DNA of 64,000 bases from Cryptomeria japonica (Eukaryota > Streptophyta > Pinopsida > Cupressales > Cupressaceae), in the NCBI RefSeq assembly GCF_030272615.1, contig NC_081415.1, positions 374,869,392 through 374,933,391 on the forward strand. Direction: 5' to 3'. Under the pieces are notes generated by a model, which ran no database searches, was not told the DNA's origin, and saw only the letters and a list, made by a program, of their open reading frames with translations. The position numbers and the translations under genes were made by a program. Shown here piece by piece: positions 1 through 11,414 of the stretch (the stretch's first letter is position 1; every line of letters starts with the position of its first letter).

Positions 1-1746
1 CATGAAGACAATCAACTTGCCATGCCGAAGAGAGAGAATGGCTAAAGGGAAAAACAAATTTGACAAAGTAGCACATGAAATCAAGGGTCAAACAAACGAA
101 CGGGTTGGAAAATAAAAGTTTGACACATGAAAAATGGTTGTGTGGAATTTTCCAAAAGAATCAAATTTTGACTGTGTTGGAGAGGAAACAGGGAGAAAGA
201 AGAAGAACAAAGAGGAAAATAAAGAGGAAATGAATAAAATCCTTGTCCAAGGGCGGAGTATGTTCTACTCAGCACAAGATAGATCCGGAATTGAAGGCAA
301 ATCCACAGGCAAATTGTGTCTGAGCATAGAAATGGTCAAAATCTTGGCTAGATGTTGAAGGATCCGCATGAAGGTGTCACAAAATAAAATTGACTAGCCA
401 AAATTTGGCTATGGGAAATACTTCACAGAAAAAGTTCCAACTTCCTCCATTGTGACGAAGGCACAGGGGAATTCTCCTCCAAATTCAAGGCACATGAAAG
501 AATTTAAAGGCATCAAGAAAGAAAAGTCTTCAGACTTGGCAAAAATATGAAAAGAAATTCCGGATTTCTTGAAGGATTCCATCTCCTGAAGACAAGCTCC
601 CAATCAAGATCAGATGGCGGCAAGAAGAGTATTCCAAACAAATTTCCATACTTAGGCAATTTTTCGGCACAAATTGAAGAATTCAAGGAGGACGTTCAAC
701 AATCAGATGGTTCCAAGTCAACATGTCCAGGTTTAATGAACCTGACTTACCTAGAAGCTTCTAGAAGGCACACATCACAATGTAACAACCTTCTCTTTTA
801 TTATTGGTTTATATTTAGCAAGAAGGACAAGTGTCCTCAAATGTAATTTTCTCACTGGTGGAAGGGTAGTTAGTTGTAACAAACCCTAATTAGGGTTTTA
901 TTTTGTAATCTCAACCATTGATTGAAAACTAATCCTAGCCATTGAATTGTAATTGGGGAGCCTATAAATGGAGCTCACCCCTCATTCGTAAATCATGGGA
1001 ACATGTTGCAAAACAAGTTGAGATAAGCAATTGTTGCTTAGGATTGCCAAAATAATAAGTAATACATTGTTCGAATTGATGGTGATTATTTCCCTTATTT
1101 TGGAGTTTGCATGGTCCTTATCCCTCATCATAGTTTAGATTTTATTTCATGTACGTTAGATGAATGAAGGATTTGATAGTTTAGATTGGTGAAACTTTTG
1201 CTCATACTTTTGTTGAATGGATGATTTTCATTCAATGTGTAAAGTTAGTCTGAGCTTTGATGTGGATGCCTAACTTCTACTTTGAGTAATATTGTTCAAT
1301 TATTGGTATTATTCATAAGTGTGAAAATCTTAAGCACAACCTTAGAGGATTGCACATGCTTTGCGTAGTTGTCCTAAGTGTGTCGAAACAAAGTGTTGTT
1401 ATTAGTTTCACCCAATCTTTATCATCTCTTGAATTCTTAGGAATAGATTATAATTTCTAAACCCTTATCTCCTTTTCAATTTTCTTAAAATCCAAGATCC
1501 AAAACTCAAATGATAAATCTCCATTGTGAATTGAATGAGCCAAGCGTAAGTCCCCCTTGTATTTCAGCATACATAACCAAGGTAGCTATCCAACATAAAG
1601 TTGCCCGTTCACATATATAGACCTTGGAGTCGCCTTGTGGTCTCGCTTGCAATCTTGGCACAAGTAGTGATTTTGTTCAGGAGGGGATAGAGTATCCTTG
1701 GATATTTTATTCTAATGTTCGGTATATGATAAAACGTATACCAACA
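1..1746 (+). mobile_element. LTR (right part) of a long-LTR retrotransposon family
   Basis: The segment resembles the R/U5 part of the LTR at 10903-15335. Both carry a 'gttagttgtaac'/'aattagggttttatttt' block (here about 870-905) followed by a leader of the same layout. It runs off the left edge of the window, so its start and full length are unknown. The right end is read at 1746 because the sequence ends in CCAACA and then passes into a unit of the 1750-2135 tandem repeat, not into a primer binding site. This suggests a 3' LTR or solo LTR. No coding potential is evident; short ORFs at 134-846 are not recognisable. Confidence 0.6.
963..969 (+). promoter_or_regulatory. TATA box of the LTR promoter
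   Basis: TATAAAT lies in a 'cctataaatggagctcacc' context, at the place where a short GC-richer leader begins. The matching position in the sister LTR (about 14800) reads CTAAAAA, so that copy has lost its TATA. Confidence 0.5.
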
Positions 1747-1749
1747 CGA

Positions 1750-1842
1750 CCCAGATTAAAATCATGGTTTGATGACCTTTTTATGTGTATACATATTTAT
1801 ATATATGTGTATGCATATATATACATATATGTATATATGTGT

Positions 1843-1874
<32 letters not shown>

Positions 1875-2135
1875 CCCATTTCTTCTCATAAAAGTATGGT
1901 TACTAAAACCATCGACTCAGATTAAAATCATGGTTAGGTGCCCTTTTTTTGACTACTCGCAAAGAATAATTGTCGTTTTCTTTTCATGAACCTTATATAT
2001 ATACATACATATACCCTATATCTTCTCATAAAAGTATGGTAACTAAAACCATCGACTCAGATTAAAATTATGGTTAGGTGCCCTTTTTTTGACCACTTGC
2101 AAAGAATAATTGTCGTTTTCTTTTCATGAACCTTA
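1750..2135 (+). repeat. Tandem repeat of about 140 bp, two full copies plus a partial
   Basis: The block 1875-1995 recurs at 2015-2135 with an offset of 140 bp and very few mismatches. Shared segments include 'tcttctcataaaagtatgg', 'actaaaaccatcgactcag' and 'ttcttttcatgaacctta'. A third, partial copy (about 1750-1782, 'cagattaaaatcatggttt') lies before a TA/AC simple repeat. The upstream LTR ends at the edge of this partial copy and probably inserted into it. Confidence 0.85.
1783..1874. repeat. TA/TG/AC microsatellite
   Basis: Alternating purine-pyrimidine tract: TATATGTG-like units followed by about 11 AC dinucleotides and then TATATA. It separates two units of the 140-bp tandem repeat. 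The ORF across it is low-complexity and not a gene. Confidence 0.95.
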
Positions 2136-4939
2136 TCCGTAAAATGGTTTTCCCAAAATAATTACATTCTCAAAATCATACAAATCCCCTTTCTACATAA
2201 GTCATTCTCGAGTTCACAAAATTCTGTAAGATAGCATCCCAAATCTTTTGCCCAACTTTCTCCTCTTTCCCAGCCTAGTGTATGAGGATTCAATCAAATA
2301 GCTTGTAGGAATTCTTTGGAGATAATTCCGTTTTTGCAAAGCTTGTGAATTGTTTGCATACAGCAATTTTATATCATTTTAACAAATAAATGCTAAGCTG
2401 ATAATGGAACTCTGCTAAACAGTGAATGTTAAGACTGCTCTGTAGGCCTCAGAGTTTTCAGGTTTAAATGAAGCACAAGTTTAGGACTTAAATGCACTTT
2501 CTCTTACACGTAAATTGTTTACTTACAGCCCCAACAGCAGATAAAGTTTGAATTGAGAATAGCAAGTATTTCATTGTTGAAATGTTCAGAAATAATTACA
2601 TTATTACAGAAATTGCAGGGTAATAAAATTTATTAATTCGGACCTTCAAACATTGCAACCTTTGAAAGATTATGTTCAGAAACTTTCAACATCCCAAGTG
2701 ATTTGGTTCATCTAGTGCTTTCAGACCAGGGATACCTCACCTCACACGCCCAGCAGTAGATCAACAGCAATAAACTTCATGCCTTGCGAAAAGGTGGAAT
2801 TGTAATCTATGAAACTCCCACATGCTAGGAAAGAGTGGCAAATTCAGTTTCTACTAGATGTATCTATCGACGTTTCTTATTTCAAACTAACACCACTTCA
2901 AATATGTCCAAATTTCTAAAGGCATCGAATTAGTATATGTGCTCCAACATGGACACCTTCAGTCATAACTAAATCCAGTCAGCTTGTTTTGTCTTCTTAT
3001 GCCCTTGTCTTATCTGATATGATTCCAATACTTTCAAATCTATGTGAGAGTTCAAGCAAAATGATGCCCAACTAAAGAAATCTTTCGCTGGACTGGTTGA
3101 TTTGTCTTACTTAAACATCACCCACAAAAGACAAATGTGATGCGCTGGCTTCAAGGACAAACTTTAATACCAATATCGACTCCTATTTTGTCACAATTCT
3201 AACCTGACTTCCTCCTTGGACTTTTAAGATGATTTTGGATATATGTGGGTAGGTAGGAATATAGATGCGCCATGGGCACCAGATTTGATTAGTATAGCAG
3301 TGCAGAGCTCAGACTCAGGTAACAAGATAGATAGGCAACCTGACACTGAAGCTGTAAATGTTACCTTTTTTTATAGCAATACAAAGGGTACTGCCCCATA
3401 GCAGCTATTAATTTACCAAAAAAACAAACTAATTCAAGTCATTTTGGTGGAACCAGGAATTTTCAACATATTCATGGTAGTTAATGTATAAGAGGATTTG
3501 TCAGACTTTCGAGCAAAAAACTACATCAGAATCAGAGCGGATATTCATATGCTAGATTTCTATTTTTGGCAATGGCAGGTTCTGGTAGTTGTTATTATTG
3601 GTGTTATTTTTTCACGTGGTGGATGAGGACCTATTTTTATGCCTCTAATTGGTTTTTGTTTTTATTAATTGTTTAGAATAGATTTGCTTTAAAGTCTATT
3701 TATTTCCAGGTTTTAGCAGCCTTTAAGCATTATGCTTTAAAGCATGCTATTTAGGATAAAATAATGTTTATTTTAAAATTCTAAAGATTGGGCATTTATA
3801 ACCTATAAATAATTGCTTTGACTCTTTGAGCACATCAAATCTAGAATAATGATGGATACTGTTCTTATGCTTCAGAAACTATTATTAAAGCCAGTTCACC
3901 TATGTTTGTAATTCCATTTATATAACTGAAACTGAGTAACTTTGTCAAGTTTTGTATTGATGTCCTTCATTCATTAAATAGTAGTTTTGTTTGTGACTTA
4001 GCAATTTATTTCTTGGAATCATGTGTCATTTATGTCATTACTCCAAATTTATTTGCACTAAGTAGTTTAGCCATCTTGAAGGTGTTGTCTGTTTGTTTAG
4101 ATTAGTAGTTTCTTGCTTTTGATATCCAAAACGTTTCATTTGCAAGGTACTATTGCTAATTGTTTGGCACATGTATTCCAAGGCAAAAAACATATGCATG
4201 TAATCATTTTTATTTGTGCAAAATTCCCTAAGTGAATCTGGTATAGTGCACATATTTGTATATTTTGTCTATCGTTTGTGTCTAGGGTCAGTTTAGCTCA
4301 GGCTTATGTTAGTTTAGATCTAAAGAAGCTTCCCCTGCTAGTTTTTAAGAGAGGTTTTACCTCACACTCAGTTCCACTTTGTGTTGTTTTGCAGCAGACA
4401 AATTAAAACAGTAACATATTGTTTACATTATGCCACGAGAAATTTTTTAATAGTTTGTATGTATATTTAAATACTGTATTTTATGTTAATTATCAATATT
4501 AATACTTGTTTTAAAGGGTAATTACACTTTTGTATATTTATTCTTATAACAGTTAGTGAGATTTGTGGGCACCCACTGTATATTTCAATTTTTGATATGT
4601 TGGTAGCAAAGGTACTTTTGTGAACAAACCCATACTCTTACAGCACTGTTACTACCATTGTAGTAATGCCTATTAGCATTTACAAAGTTAAAAAATAATT
4701 TGCCTCTATTTTTAAAGCTTTTCTATGCATTAATTCTCATTGTTACTCTTACTCTTTATTTTGTATGGTTTCAACAATGATGGAACTCATCACAATATGA
4801 ATGATCTTAGGTTTGCAGAAATAGATATCGTTTGATATAGAATTGTAGTTAAAAGTTACTGGCTATCTCATAGTTAATGTAAAGAGACATTGGAAGATTT
4901 TGTGATATAAGCTTGAATCTTATTTCTTTTCTACTAAAG
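2136..4939. other. Probable intron sequence upstream of the RCC1 exon
   Basis: AT-rich, stop-rich DNA with no recognised domain. It precedes the RCC1 exon at 4940 and is most simply read as the preceding intron, interrupted by the LTR that ends at 1746. I looked for further RCC1-repeat exons here and found none that I could support. Confidence 0.45.
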
Positions 4940-5019
4940 GTGGCAATGTTTTCGTATGGGGATGGGGAGGTTCTCAAGGAACATTTTCAGATGATGGTTT
5001 GTCATCAGGAGGACAGTTG
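4940..5019 (+). CDS. RCC1-family protein, penultimate exon (80 nt)
   Basis: The exon encodes part of an RCC1/UVR8-type beta-propeller repeat. Read with two leading bases of a split Gly codon it gives 26 residues with the signature VFVWGWGG, a serine/aspartate linker and a GGQL end. This matches the 'v.vWG...GqLG' core of RCC1 repeats. It has a pyrimidine-rich tract and AG acceptor (tctactaaag) and a GTTAG donor. It ends in phase 0, which fits the exon at 25342. RCC1-family proteins act as guanine-exchange factors, photoreceptors or organellar splicing factors; the sequence does not say which. Upstream exons probably lie before the window. A TC/AC microsatellite starts 7 bases after the donor. 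Confidence 0.82.
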
Positions 5020-5026
5020 GTTAGTT

Positions 5027-5101
<75 letters not shown>
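5027..5101. repeat. (TC)n(AC)n compound microsatellite
   Basis: About 10 TC units followed by about 28 AC units, starting 7 bases inside the intron. The TC part lies next to the 5' splice site. The ORFs on both strands here (poly-Thr/His and poly-Cys/Val) are artefacts of the repeat. Confidence 0.98.
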
Positions 5102-5103
<2 letters not shown>

Positions 5104-5289
5104 TATGCAGCCCTATTTGTGCTTTGATTTGTTTTTTTGACTTGTTTTTGCAATATAATTAATGACAATTTTAGTGCAGATAAAGACATAATAATGCAAC
5201 ACTTTTTCAGTTCAGGAAAATGACTAATATTCAGGAATAACACAACTGAAAATTCCAGATTTAATTTCTGATTTGGAAATACATTTTTT

Positions 5290-6364
5290 TTCAACCCAAT
5301 CCATAAAAATACACTACATATCTAAATCCAGCATACCCAAAAAATGCAGGAATGGTTTTGCTTGAGCTGCTCACAAAAATCACCAAAATATCACTCCAAA
5401 ATGAATGCCAACGCTCACAATGTGCTTCAAAGGCTATGTTGAAGGTATGCAAGGAAGTGCAGGTCTAAAACGCTCCAAAACAACAAGTATACCCTCCTTA
5501 AAACCCTAGATGCCCATCAAAAGAGTGTATGGCCAGCAAGGGAGAAGATACAACCAGCAAAACAAAAAATATACCCTCATTTTTCTCCAAAAATATTCTT
5601 TTAAAATCTGATATTCAATAAGCTCCGCAAATCTGAAAATGCAGACTCCAATATGCCCAAATGTGACCTCTGAATGAAATCACCAGATTATTGTCTAGAT
5701 TATTTTCCAAATTGTATCTCTCAACAATGTGGAGAATGTTGCCTGCAAGGGTGTCCGTCCTCACAAATCAACGAGAGGAAGCAATCTCCCCAAATCCAAA
5801 GCAATATCAAAATCAATACTCAACATATCCTCAAATGAGAGCTTCAATCCTCCTTTTATATTTTTTTGGCTTTTTGACAATTTTTTTTAAAAGCATTTTT
5901 TTGCCTTTTTGCTATTTTTTTGGGAAAGCACTTTTTTGCTTTTATTCAATAAAAGTCACTTACCTTTTTAATTTCCCAATATAGCATTAAATAATAAAGG
6001 CCCATCCATTAAAATCTTTAATTTAACTTTATTAACTTATATCCTATTGTGATTTACTATAAAATCACTCGACTATATTGAAAGTTGAGATGAACATCAA
6101 AACTGAACCCATTGACAATACTAAAAATAGCAAGCATGCCATCTAACTCTATTGGTGCCTATAACTGACTTACTAAAAATAGTGTGGGAGGATTAACTCG
6201 AAAAGGCTCTAGAAAAGAGTGTTACACTTTTCCAACTGTCAAAATACAAAATCACACATGATATTGCCTCCAAGATTCGCTAACTCTAATCAATAGTCCA
6301 CAGGAATCGTCTGAATAGGCTAACAACTTACCATGCTGAACTAGCTTAGGAAGGGGACATTACA
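5290..6364 (-). mobile_element. 3' LTR of the minus-strand chromovirus
   Basis: In minus orientation the LTR starts TGTAATGTCCCC at 6364, directly after a purine-rich stretch (gggaagggcaaat, 6365-6378) that can serve as polypurine tract. A TATA-like 'aatataaaaggagg' occurs on the minus strand near 5846-5862. The far end is not well defined; I place it near 5290. The 5' LTR is not in the window. Confidence 0.6.
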
Positions 6365-6429
6365 ATTTGCCCTTCCCGAAATTGCTTGTTCTCAAGCAAT
6401 CTTGATTCTTGATGCTGCAAAATCTGTTC

Positions 6430-6564
6430 ATTTCTCGCATGTGGCATCTTTTATTGGTAAGTTCTTCCATTTAACCAAAAATTCTTTGATGACCCTTTTC
6501 CGAAGAGTCCTTTCTCTAGTATCAATGATGGCCTCTTGAATCAATACCAACTTTCCATCCTCAA
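6430..6564 (-). pseudogene. Chromodomain at the C-terminus of gypsy integrase
   Basis: Minus-strand translation just after the integrase C-terminal domain reads LRKRVIKEFLVKWKNLPIKD, the typical 'hyLVKWkgL..~aTWE' core of a retroelement chromodomain. This module is known to direct chromovirus integrase towards modified chromatin. The aromatic-Glu end is degraded (ATCE instead of ATWE). The tail towards the LTR keeps the family-like LRLLE..QF-type pattern in weakened form. Confidence 0.72.
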
Positions 6565-7140
6565 CTACTGGTGGCAACTCAGATGAGGTAACGACATTAT
6601 GCCAAGTGCCTTCTTGAGCCTGGATACATGAAATATATTTTGAACTCTATTGCTAGCCGATAGCTCAATCTCATAGGCAACCTCTCCAACCTGCTGAGAT
6701 ACTCTAAATGGTCTATAAAACCCGGGCTTGAGTTTCTTTGCTCCACTCTTCTTTAGAATAGATTGTCTATATGGCTGCAATCTCAAATGAACCATGTCCC
6801 CAACCTCAAAACTGCGCTCTATCCGATGTTGATCAGCATACTTTTTTTTATTCTGTCCCTATTGCAAATTTTCTGTTAGGGACTTCATGATGTCTTGACT
6901 CTCTTGTAGTAAGTCCTTTGTCTTAGGCACTCTACTATCCCCAAATAGTAGATCCATGAAGTTGGGAGCTTCATATCCGTATAAAGCCATGAATGGCGAC
7001 ATCTTAATAGACATGTGATAAGTAGTATTATAACAATACTCACCAAGGTGTAGCCATTTAATCCAAGCCCTTTGCTGCCCAAAAACATAGCTCTTAAGAT
7101 GCCCTTCTACCCATTTGTTGACAATCTCTGTCTGGGCATC
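6565..7140 (-). pseudogene. Integrase, distal core and C-terminal domain (gypsy)
   Basis: In the minus frames one reads DAQTEIVNKWVEGHL, with the third catalytic residue (Glu) of the D-D-E triad, then a YNTTYH...SPF..LYGYEAP segment. The C-terminal domain at 6565-6795 is open for 76 codons and carries VHLRLQPYRQ, LKPGFYRPFRV and NIFHVSRLKKALG. These are characteristic of gypsy integrase C-terminal domains. A stop follows LTENLQ and a frame change separates core from tail, so no functional protein is expected. Confidence 0.85.
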
Positions 7141-7233
7141 TGTCTGTGAGTGGTATTTGGTGCGAGGAGTGAGCTATGTGCCACTAATTTAAAGAGCTTT
7201 TGCCAAAAGATGCTCAAGAACTTGCTATCTTTG

Positions 7234-7819
7234 TCATTTAATGATATTCTTGGGCAACTCATGCAACTTGAAGATCTGTCTAAGAAACGAATGCACTACT
7301 TGTGTTGCTGTATAAGTAGCTGAAATGGCAAAGAAGTGTGCAAATTTAGTCAACTTGTCAATTACCACATTAATGCAGTCTTTCCCATTTACCTTAGGTA
7401 GCCCTATAATAAAGTCCACAGAGATTGATTCCCATTTCTAATTCAAAATGGGTAGGGGCTGAAGTAAGCCAGCTGAATAAGTATGTTCATTCTTATTCTG
7501 TTGGCAAGTGGGACACTTCTTGATGTACTTAAGGATTTCATTTTTAAGTCGTTTTCAAGTAAACCTCTCTTGGATTTTGCCTATAAGTCTTAAAGAAACC
7601 TTGGTGACCAGCCATAGGTGTATCATGGAAAGTCCTCAATATTTTCACCTTAAGTTGTGAAGTAGGCACCAAATAGATTTTGTCCTTGTACATGACCAAC
7701 TCATTAACCACTATATACCTATCATCATGAAGTGTGCCCTCTATAACTCTTGTTGCCCATGAGTCTTTGGCATACTCTATTACAATTAACTCTCTCCAAT
7801 TAGCAAAAACTTCTATCAA
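7234..7819 (-). pseudogene. Integrase, zinc-binding domain and proximal core (gypsy)
   Basis: The ORF at 7544-7819 carries the integrase N-terminal H2C2 zinc-binding region (LRTFHDTPMAGHQGFFKTY). The ORF at 7234-7419 begins the catalytic core with VDFIIGLPKVNGKD, including the first catalytic Asp, and continues through a DKLTKFAHF segment. Just after it the expected 'SDRD.KF' block is present only after a one-base shift, as NDKDSKF. The second catalytic Asp is thus still visible but out of frame. Confidence 0.87.
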
Positions 7820-8170
7820 AGAACAAATTGAGGTCTCCTAGAACGTGCATCAGCCACTATGTTTTTCTTTCCCTTGACATTAACAATGTCAAAATCGTAT
7901 GCCTGCAATCTGCTGACCCACTTTTGCTGCCTATCAGTGAGATCCTTTTGGTTTATGAAGTATTTGATGCTATTGTGGCTTGTTTTGGTGATGAATTTGC
8001 GCTTGACTAGATATGGTCTAAATTTGGCCAAGGGATGCATAATAGCCAACGTCTCTCTATCATACACTAAGTAGCTCTTCTCCACACCTCTCAATTTCGT
8101 GCTCTCCAATGCAATAGGGTGCTATTCCTGCATCAAATCTACTCCTATAACCTCTCTTGAAGCATCACAC
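7816..8170 (-). pseudogene. RNase H domain (gypsy)
   Basis: Minus-strand reading gives ECDASREVIGVDLMQE, a stop, then HPIALESTKLRGVEKSYLVY, an ETLAIMH.LAKFRPYL segment, DRQQKWVSRLQAYDFDI and VKGKKNIVADARSRRP. This is the standard order of a Ty3/gypsy RNase H. The stop after LMQE replaces a Gly codon and breaks the frame. Confidence 0.88.
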
Positions 8171-8315
8171 TCCAACTCAAAAAGTTTGGTAAAATCAGAT
8201 ATTGCCAAAATTGGACATGGAGCCATCACCTGTTTGCAGTGCTCAAACACTTCTATGCTAAATCTGACCACTGAAAGGCTCCCTTCTTAGTCAAGTCTGT
8301 AAGTGGGGCTACTGT

Positions 8316-9332
8316 CTATGAGAAGCCTTTGACAAATCTTTTGTAGAATCTGCAAAGAACAAAGAATCCCTTAAGCTGTTTGAGATCGGTAGGAGTAGAC
8401 CATATGACAAGAGCCTTGATCTTCTCGAGGTCCACTCTTATTCCCTCTGCACTAATAATGTGACCCAAATAGAGAAGTTTTGTCATCCCAAAGTCACTCT
8501 TAGACTCCTTAGCATAAAGAGACTCGGTCTCTAAATTTCTCAATACCTCCTCGAGATGCTGCATATGCTCCTCCCAAGTCTTAATGAATATCAAGATGTC
8601 ATAAAAAATAAATCAAAACAAATTTCCTTAATGGCTTTTGAAACACCTGATTCATACAACTCTGAAAAAGTAGCTGAGCATTAGTTAACCCAAAGGGCAT
8701 TACTACGAACTCAAAATGCTCAAAGTGACATCTAAAAGCCGTTTCTCAACGTCTTCTTTCCTCATTTGGATTCGATGGTATCTTGACCTCAAATCTATCT
8801 TAGAAAAGTACCGAGTCCCATGCAACTCATCAATCAATTCAGCTATTCTAGGAATTGGATACTTTTTCTTGATTTTTTTATTCAGGGCCCTATAACCAAC
8901 ACACATTGGCATTGTTCCATATTTTTTCTTCACCAAAACTACTAATGATGTGAATGGGCTCTTGCTGGGTCTTATGTGCGCCATATCTAGTAATTCCTTA
9001 ATTGTCTTTTTTGTTTCATCCTTATGCTTCTTAGGGTGTCAATAAGGAGAAGTGATTACTAGTTTGGTTCCCTCCTCCAATTCAATAACATGATCTATTC
9101 CCCTCTTAGGAGGAACTCCATGAAGGATACGTTTGAACACCTTCGTATGCTTAGATAGCAACCTTTGAACATCTAGATGATAAGTTCTCTTTTGCTGATC
9201 TGAGAGTTCAGGAATTGTTGGCATGATGAGACACTCTACTGGCCACTCTACCTGATCATGTCTAATCAACCGCTCTATCCTCTTAAGTGATACCACTCTA
9301 GGCCCTCCATTTGAAAGTCCCTTGAGTACCAT
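8316..9332 (-). pseudogene. Reverse transcriptase (gypsy), catalytic motif destroyed
   Basis: Pieces at 9039-9332, 8703-8984 and 8316-8594 form one reverse transcriptase: PPKRGIDHVIELEEGTK, IRPSKSPFTS, CVGYRALNKK, YPIPRIAELIDELHG, FSKIDLRSRYHRI, MPFGLTNAQ and LYLGHIISAEGI. A CGA-to-TGA type stop follows ITSPY. Around 8600 the expected F-x-D-D-I motif reads F-Y-D-I after an extra T: the first catalytic Asp codon has become TAT and the frame shifts. The enzyme cannot be active. Confidence 0.9.
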
Positions 9333-9368
9333 TTTCCTCCCTTAGTGTTCAAATATCATTCCCAACTT

Positions 9369-9902
9369 CTATAAGTTGAAAGAGAATTCTACAAGTGACA
9401 ACATCCATGTCATACCAAGAATAACATCATTGTTCCCCATATCAACCACATAGAGTTCATCTTTCAGCTCATGATAACCCAGCTGTATACTCAAAGTAGA
9501 AATTTTACAAGTACAAGGAAGTTTGTATCCACTAGCTACCATCACCTTGAATCCATCATATTCTTCAGTTTGTAACCCCCTCTTAGTTACAAACATCTCA
9601 TAGATGAAATAATGCATGGCCCTAGTATTTATCATAGCAACTATGCACTGCCACTTGGAAGTGATTGCCCTTTCAGCAGTAGTAAGTTGTGCAATAGTTC
9701 TACCATCCTTGGTCTCTTCTTCTGATGTGTTTAACTCTTTTCTACTCTTTGAATCAGATTGTTGATCTGATTTTTTTGATGTAGATTCCTCACCAGAAAA
9801 ATACTCCAACTGCTGAGCCTTAGCTTTCATACTACACTTATGTGAAGGGTCCCAAGGTTCTTTGCAATGGAAGCACAATTTTCTCATTCTAAGGTCACTC
9901 AA
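9369..9902 (-). pseudogene. Gag CCHC-like knuckle and aspartic protease (gypsy)
   Basis: A 177-codon open frame. Near its start is LCFHCKEPWDPSHKC, the C-X2-C...H-X-C knuckle typical of plant gypsy Gag. A Ser/Glu-rich linker follows, then a retropepsin-like domain. The active-site position, normally 'IDSGATHNFI', reads MINTRAMHYFI: the catalytic Asp is Asn and the Gly is Arg. The later VILGMTWML matches the conserved 'ILGMDWL'. It is a long frame but an inactive protease. Confidence 0.85.
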
Positions 9903-10200
9903 CTACTCACTATTCAATCTGTTTGAATCTTTCTTTGGCTGATGTGATTCCTTTTGGAATGGTTTCTTGTCGTTGCCCTTCTTATGAGTAAATCCCTTAG
10001 ACTGAAATTTGCTCCTAGAAGTAGAAGTCTCTATTCTTTTTGAAGACGTCCTGTAAGGTAGGTGGATTGAGAGCTTTAATCCAACCTCTCAAAGGATCTG
10101 TCAACCCATCCATGAATAGGACGATGAGTCTTTTGGTTGAACTATCGGTAACTAACACAACAAGCATCTTGAAATTTGTAATATATGTGTCAACTGAACC

Positions 10201-10902
10201 TCATTGTTTCAGTTGTGCCAACTCTCTGAAATGCAGCTCCAGGTGCTTCTTATCAAATCTTTCGATTAGCCTCTCTATAAAATCTGCATAAGAAGTAATC
10301 TTATCCTGCTCCGTGGTGATCATCCCATGATGCCACCATTCATGTGTAATGCCATCTAGATGTATAGCTTCATATTTAAAGGCCTCTTCCTCTAGCATAT
10401 AATTAATTTGAAAATAGGTATCTACCTTTTGGACCCAAGCTCTAGTTCCAGTCTTCCTTGAATTGTCATAATAAGGAAGATACAATTGCTCCACTTTCTT
10501 TTTGTAAATCAAAGTTTTATGTTTAATCACCAGTGCGGGGTCTATGCTTCATTCTAACATCAATGTAGGTCCCTTAATGATATAGAAGCTTGGAACTTAG
10601 GACCTCCATTTTCCCGATCATGTCTAAATTGATTTTGCAAATCTATTATGGTCCTGGTGCATGTATCATAGGTCGAAAGTAGGCATAACAGGCCTTGAAG
10701 TGATAGTTTTAGTTTGCTGATTTGGAACTCCACCATGGACTGTATTCTCACCTTGGCCATTATTGCCTCCATTGTTGCCTCCATTAGTGCTTGCAACATT
10801 AATGATTCCCATTTGACAAGCAATCATTTCCGTTAGTAATTCCAAATGCTGATTTTGTTGTTGGGCCCTTTGTTCTCCAGCCTGTTGCCCTCTAACCAGT
10901 GT
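10201..10902 (-). pseudogene. Gag (gypsy), truncated at its N-terminus
   Basis: The 10201-10530 frame carries the retrotransposon Gag domain: LPYYDNSRKTGTRAWVQK, then HLDGITHEWWHHG, SYADFIERLIERFDKK and LHFRELAQLKQ. The more N-terminal part is seen to the right in another frame as a Gln/Asn-rich stretch (RGQQAGEQRAQQQNQ) and stops at 10902, where an unrelated LTR begins. No start codon region is left. Confidence 0.85.
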
Positions 10903-11414
10903 GTTGTGACGTTTTCACACATCACTCCATTGCAAATGGGGATCCCCACTTCTTGCTTGATAGTGTGGTTGTTTTAGCTTAGTTGTTTGGTTTGGCAATA
11001 ATTTTGGTGTCTTTAGCCTGCTGCTTGTGAGGAGATGCAATGCCTTGATTGTTAGAGGGAGGTCAAGTTAGGGAGTCATGTTTCATGTCTGGAGTCCATG
11101 ATGGAGTGATAGTATTGAGTTTTGGAGTCGAAATAATGAAAAGTGTAAAATGTTGTTAAGTTAGGAAAGTTGTCAAAAGTGGGAATGTTGCAAGGTTGTC
11201 AAGGAATGAACTCAATGAAGTCATGATCCTATAGAGCTTAAGTGGAGCAATCAATCAAGGAATGAGAAGTATTCCTAAAGGTGGATTTCAAGAGGATGAT
11301 AAGTGAAGATGAGAGATGAATGATGAACAACTCTCAAGTAACAGGAGCGCTTCAAGACCTAGGTGGATGAAGAATGGATATTAAATTTTTTTACAAGTGT
11401 GGATGAAAGCAAAA

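Larger units (their letters stand above)
6365..10902 (-). mobile_element. Ty3/gypsy chromovirus, internal region, 5'-truncated and dead
   Basis: Reading the minus strand gives the order gag, CCHC-type knuckle, protease, reverse transcriptase, RNase H, integrase, chromodomain, which defines a Ty3/gypsy chromovirus. The frame is broken many times by stops and indels. The 5' part stops abruptly inside gag at 10902, where the LTR beginning at 10903 starts; no continuation of gag or 5' LTR is seen to the right. It sits antisense in the RCC1 intron. Confidence 0.9.

Noticed and set aside
134-846. ORFs of 74 and 99 codons near the left edge
   Set aside because: They lie in LTR sequence, have no recognisable domain and no conserved partner.
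1624-1989. 121-codon ORF over the TA/AC repeat
   Set aside because: Most of it is microsatellite translation (Tyr/Ile/His runs).
3180-3330. Possible exon with an AG...gactcag|gtaaca pattern and an open frame (NIDAPWAPDLISIAVQSSDS)
   Set aside because: Splice-like ends and some open frame, but no RCC1 or other domain match that I recognise; I could not tie it to the exon at 4940.
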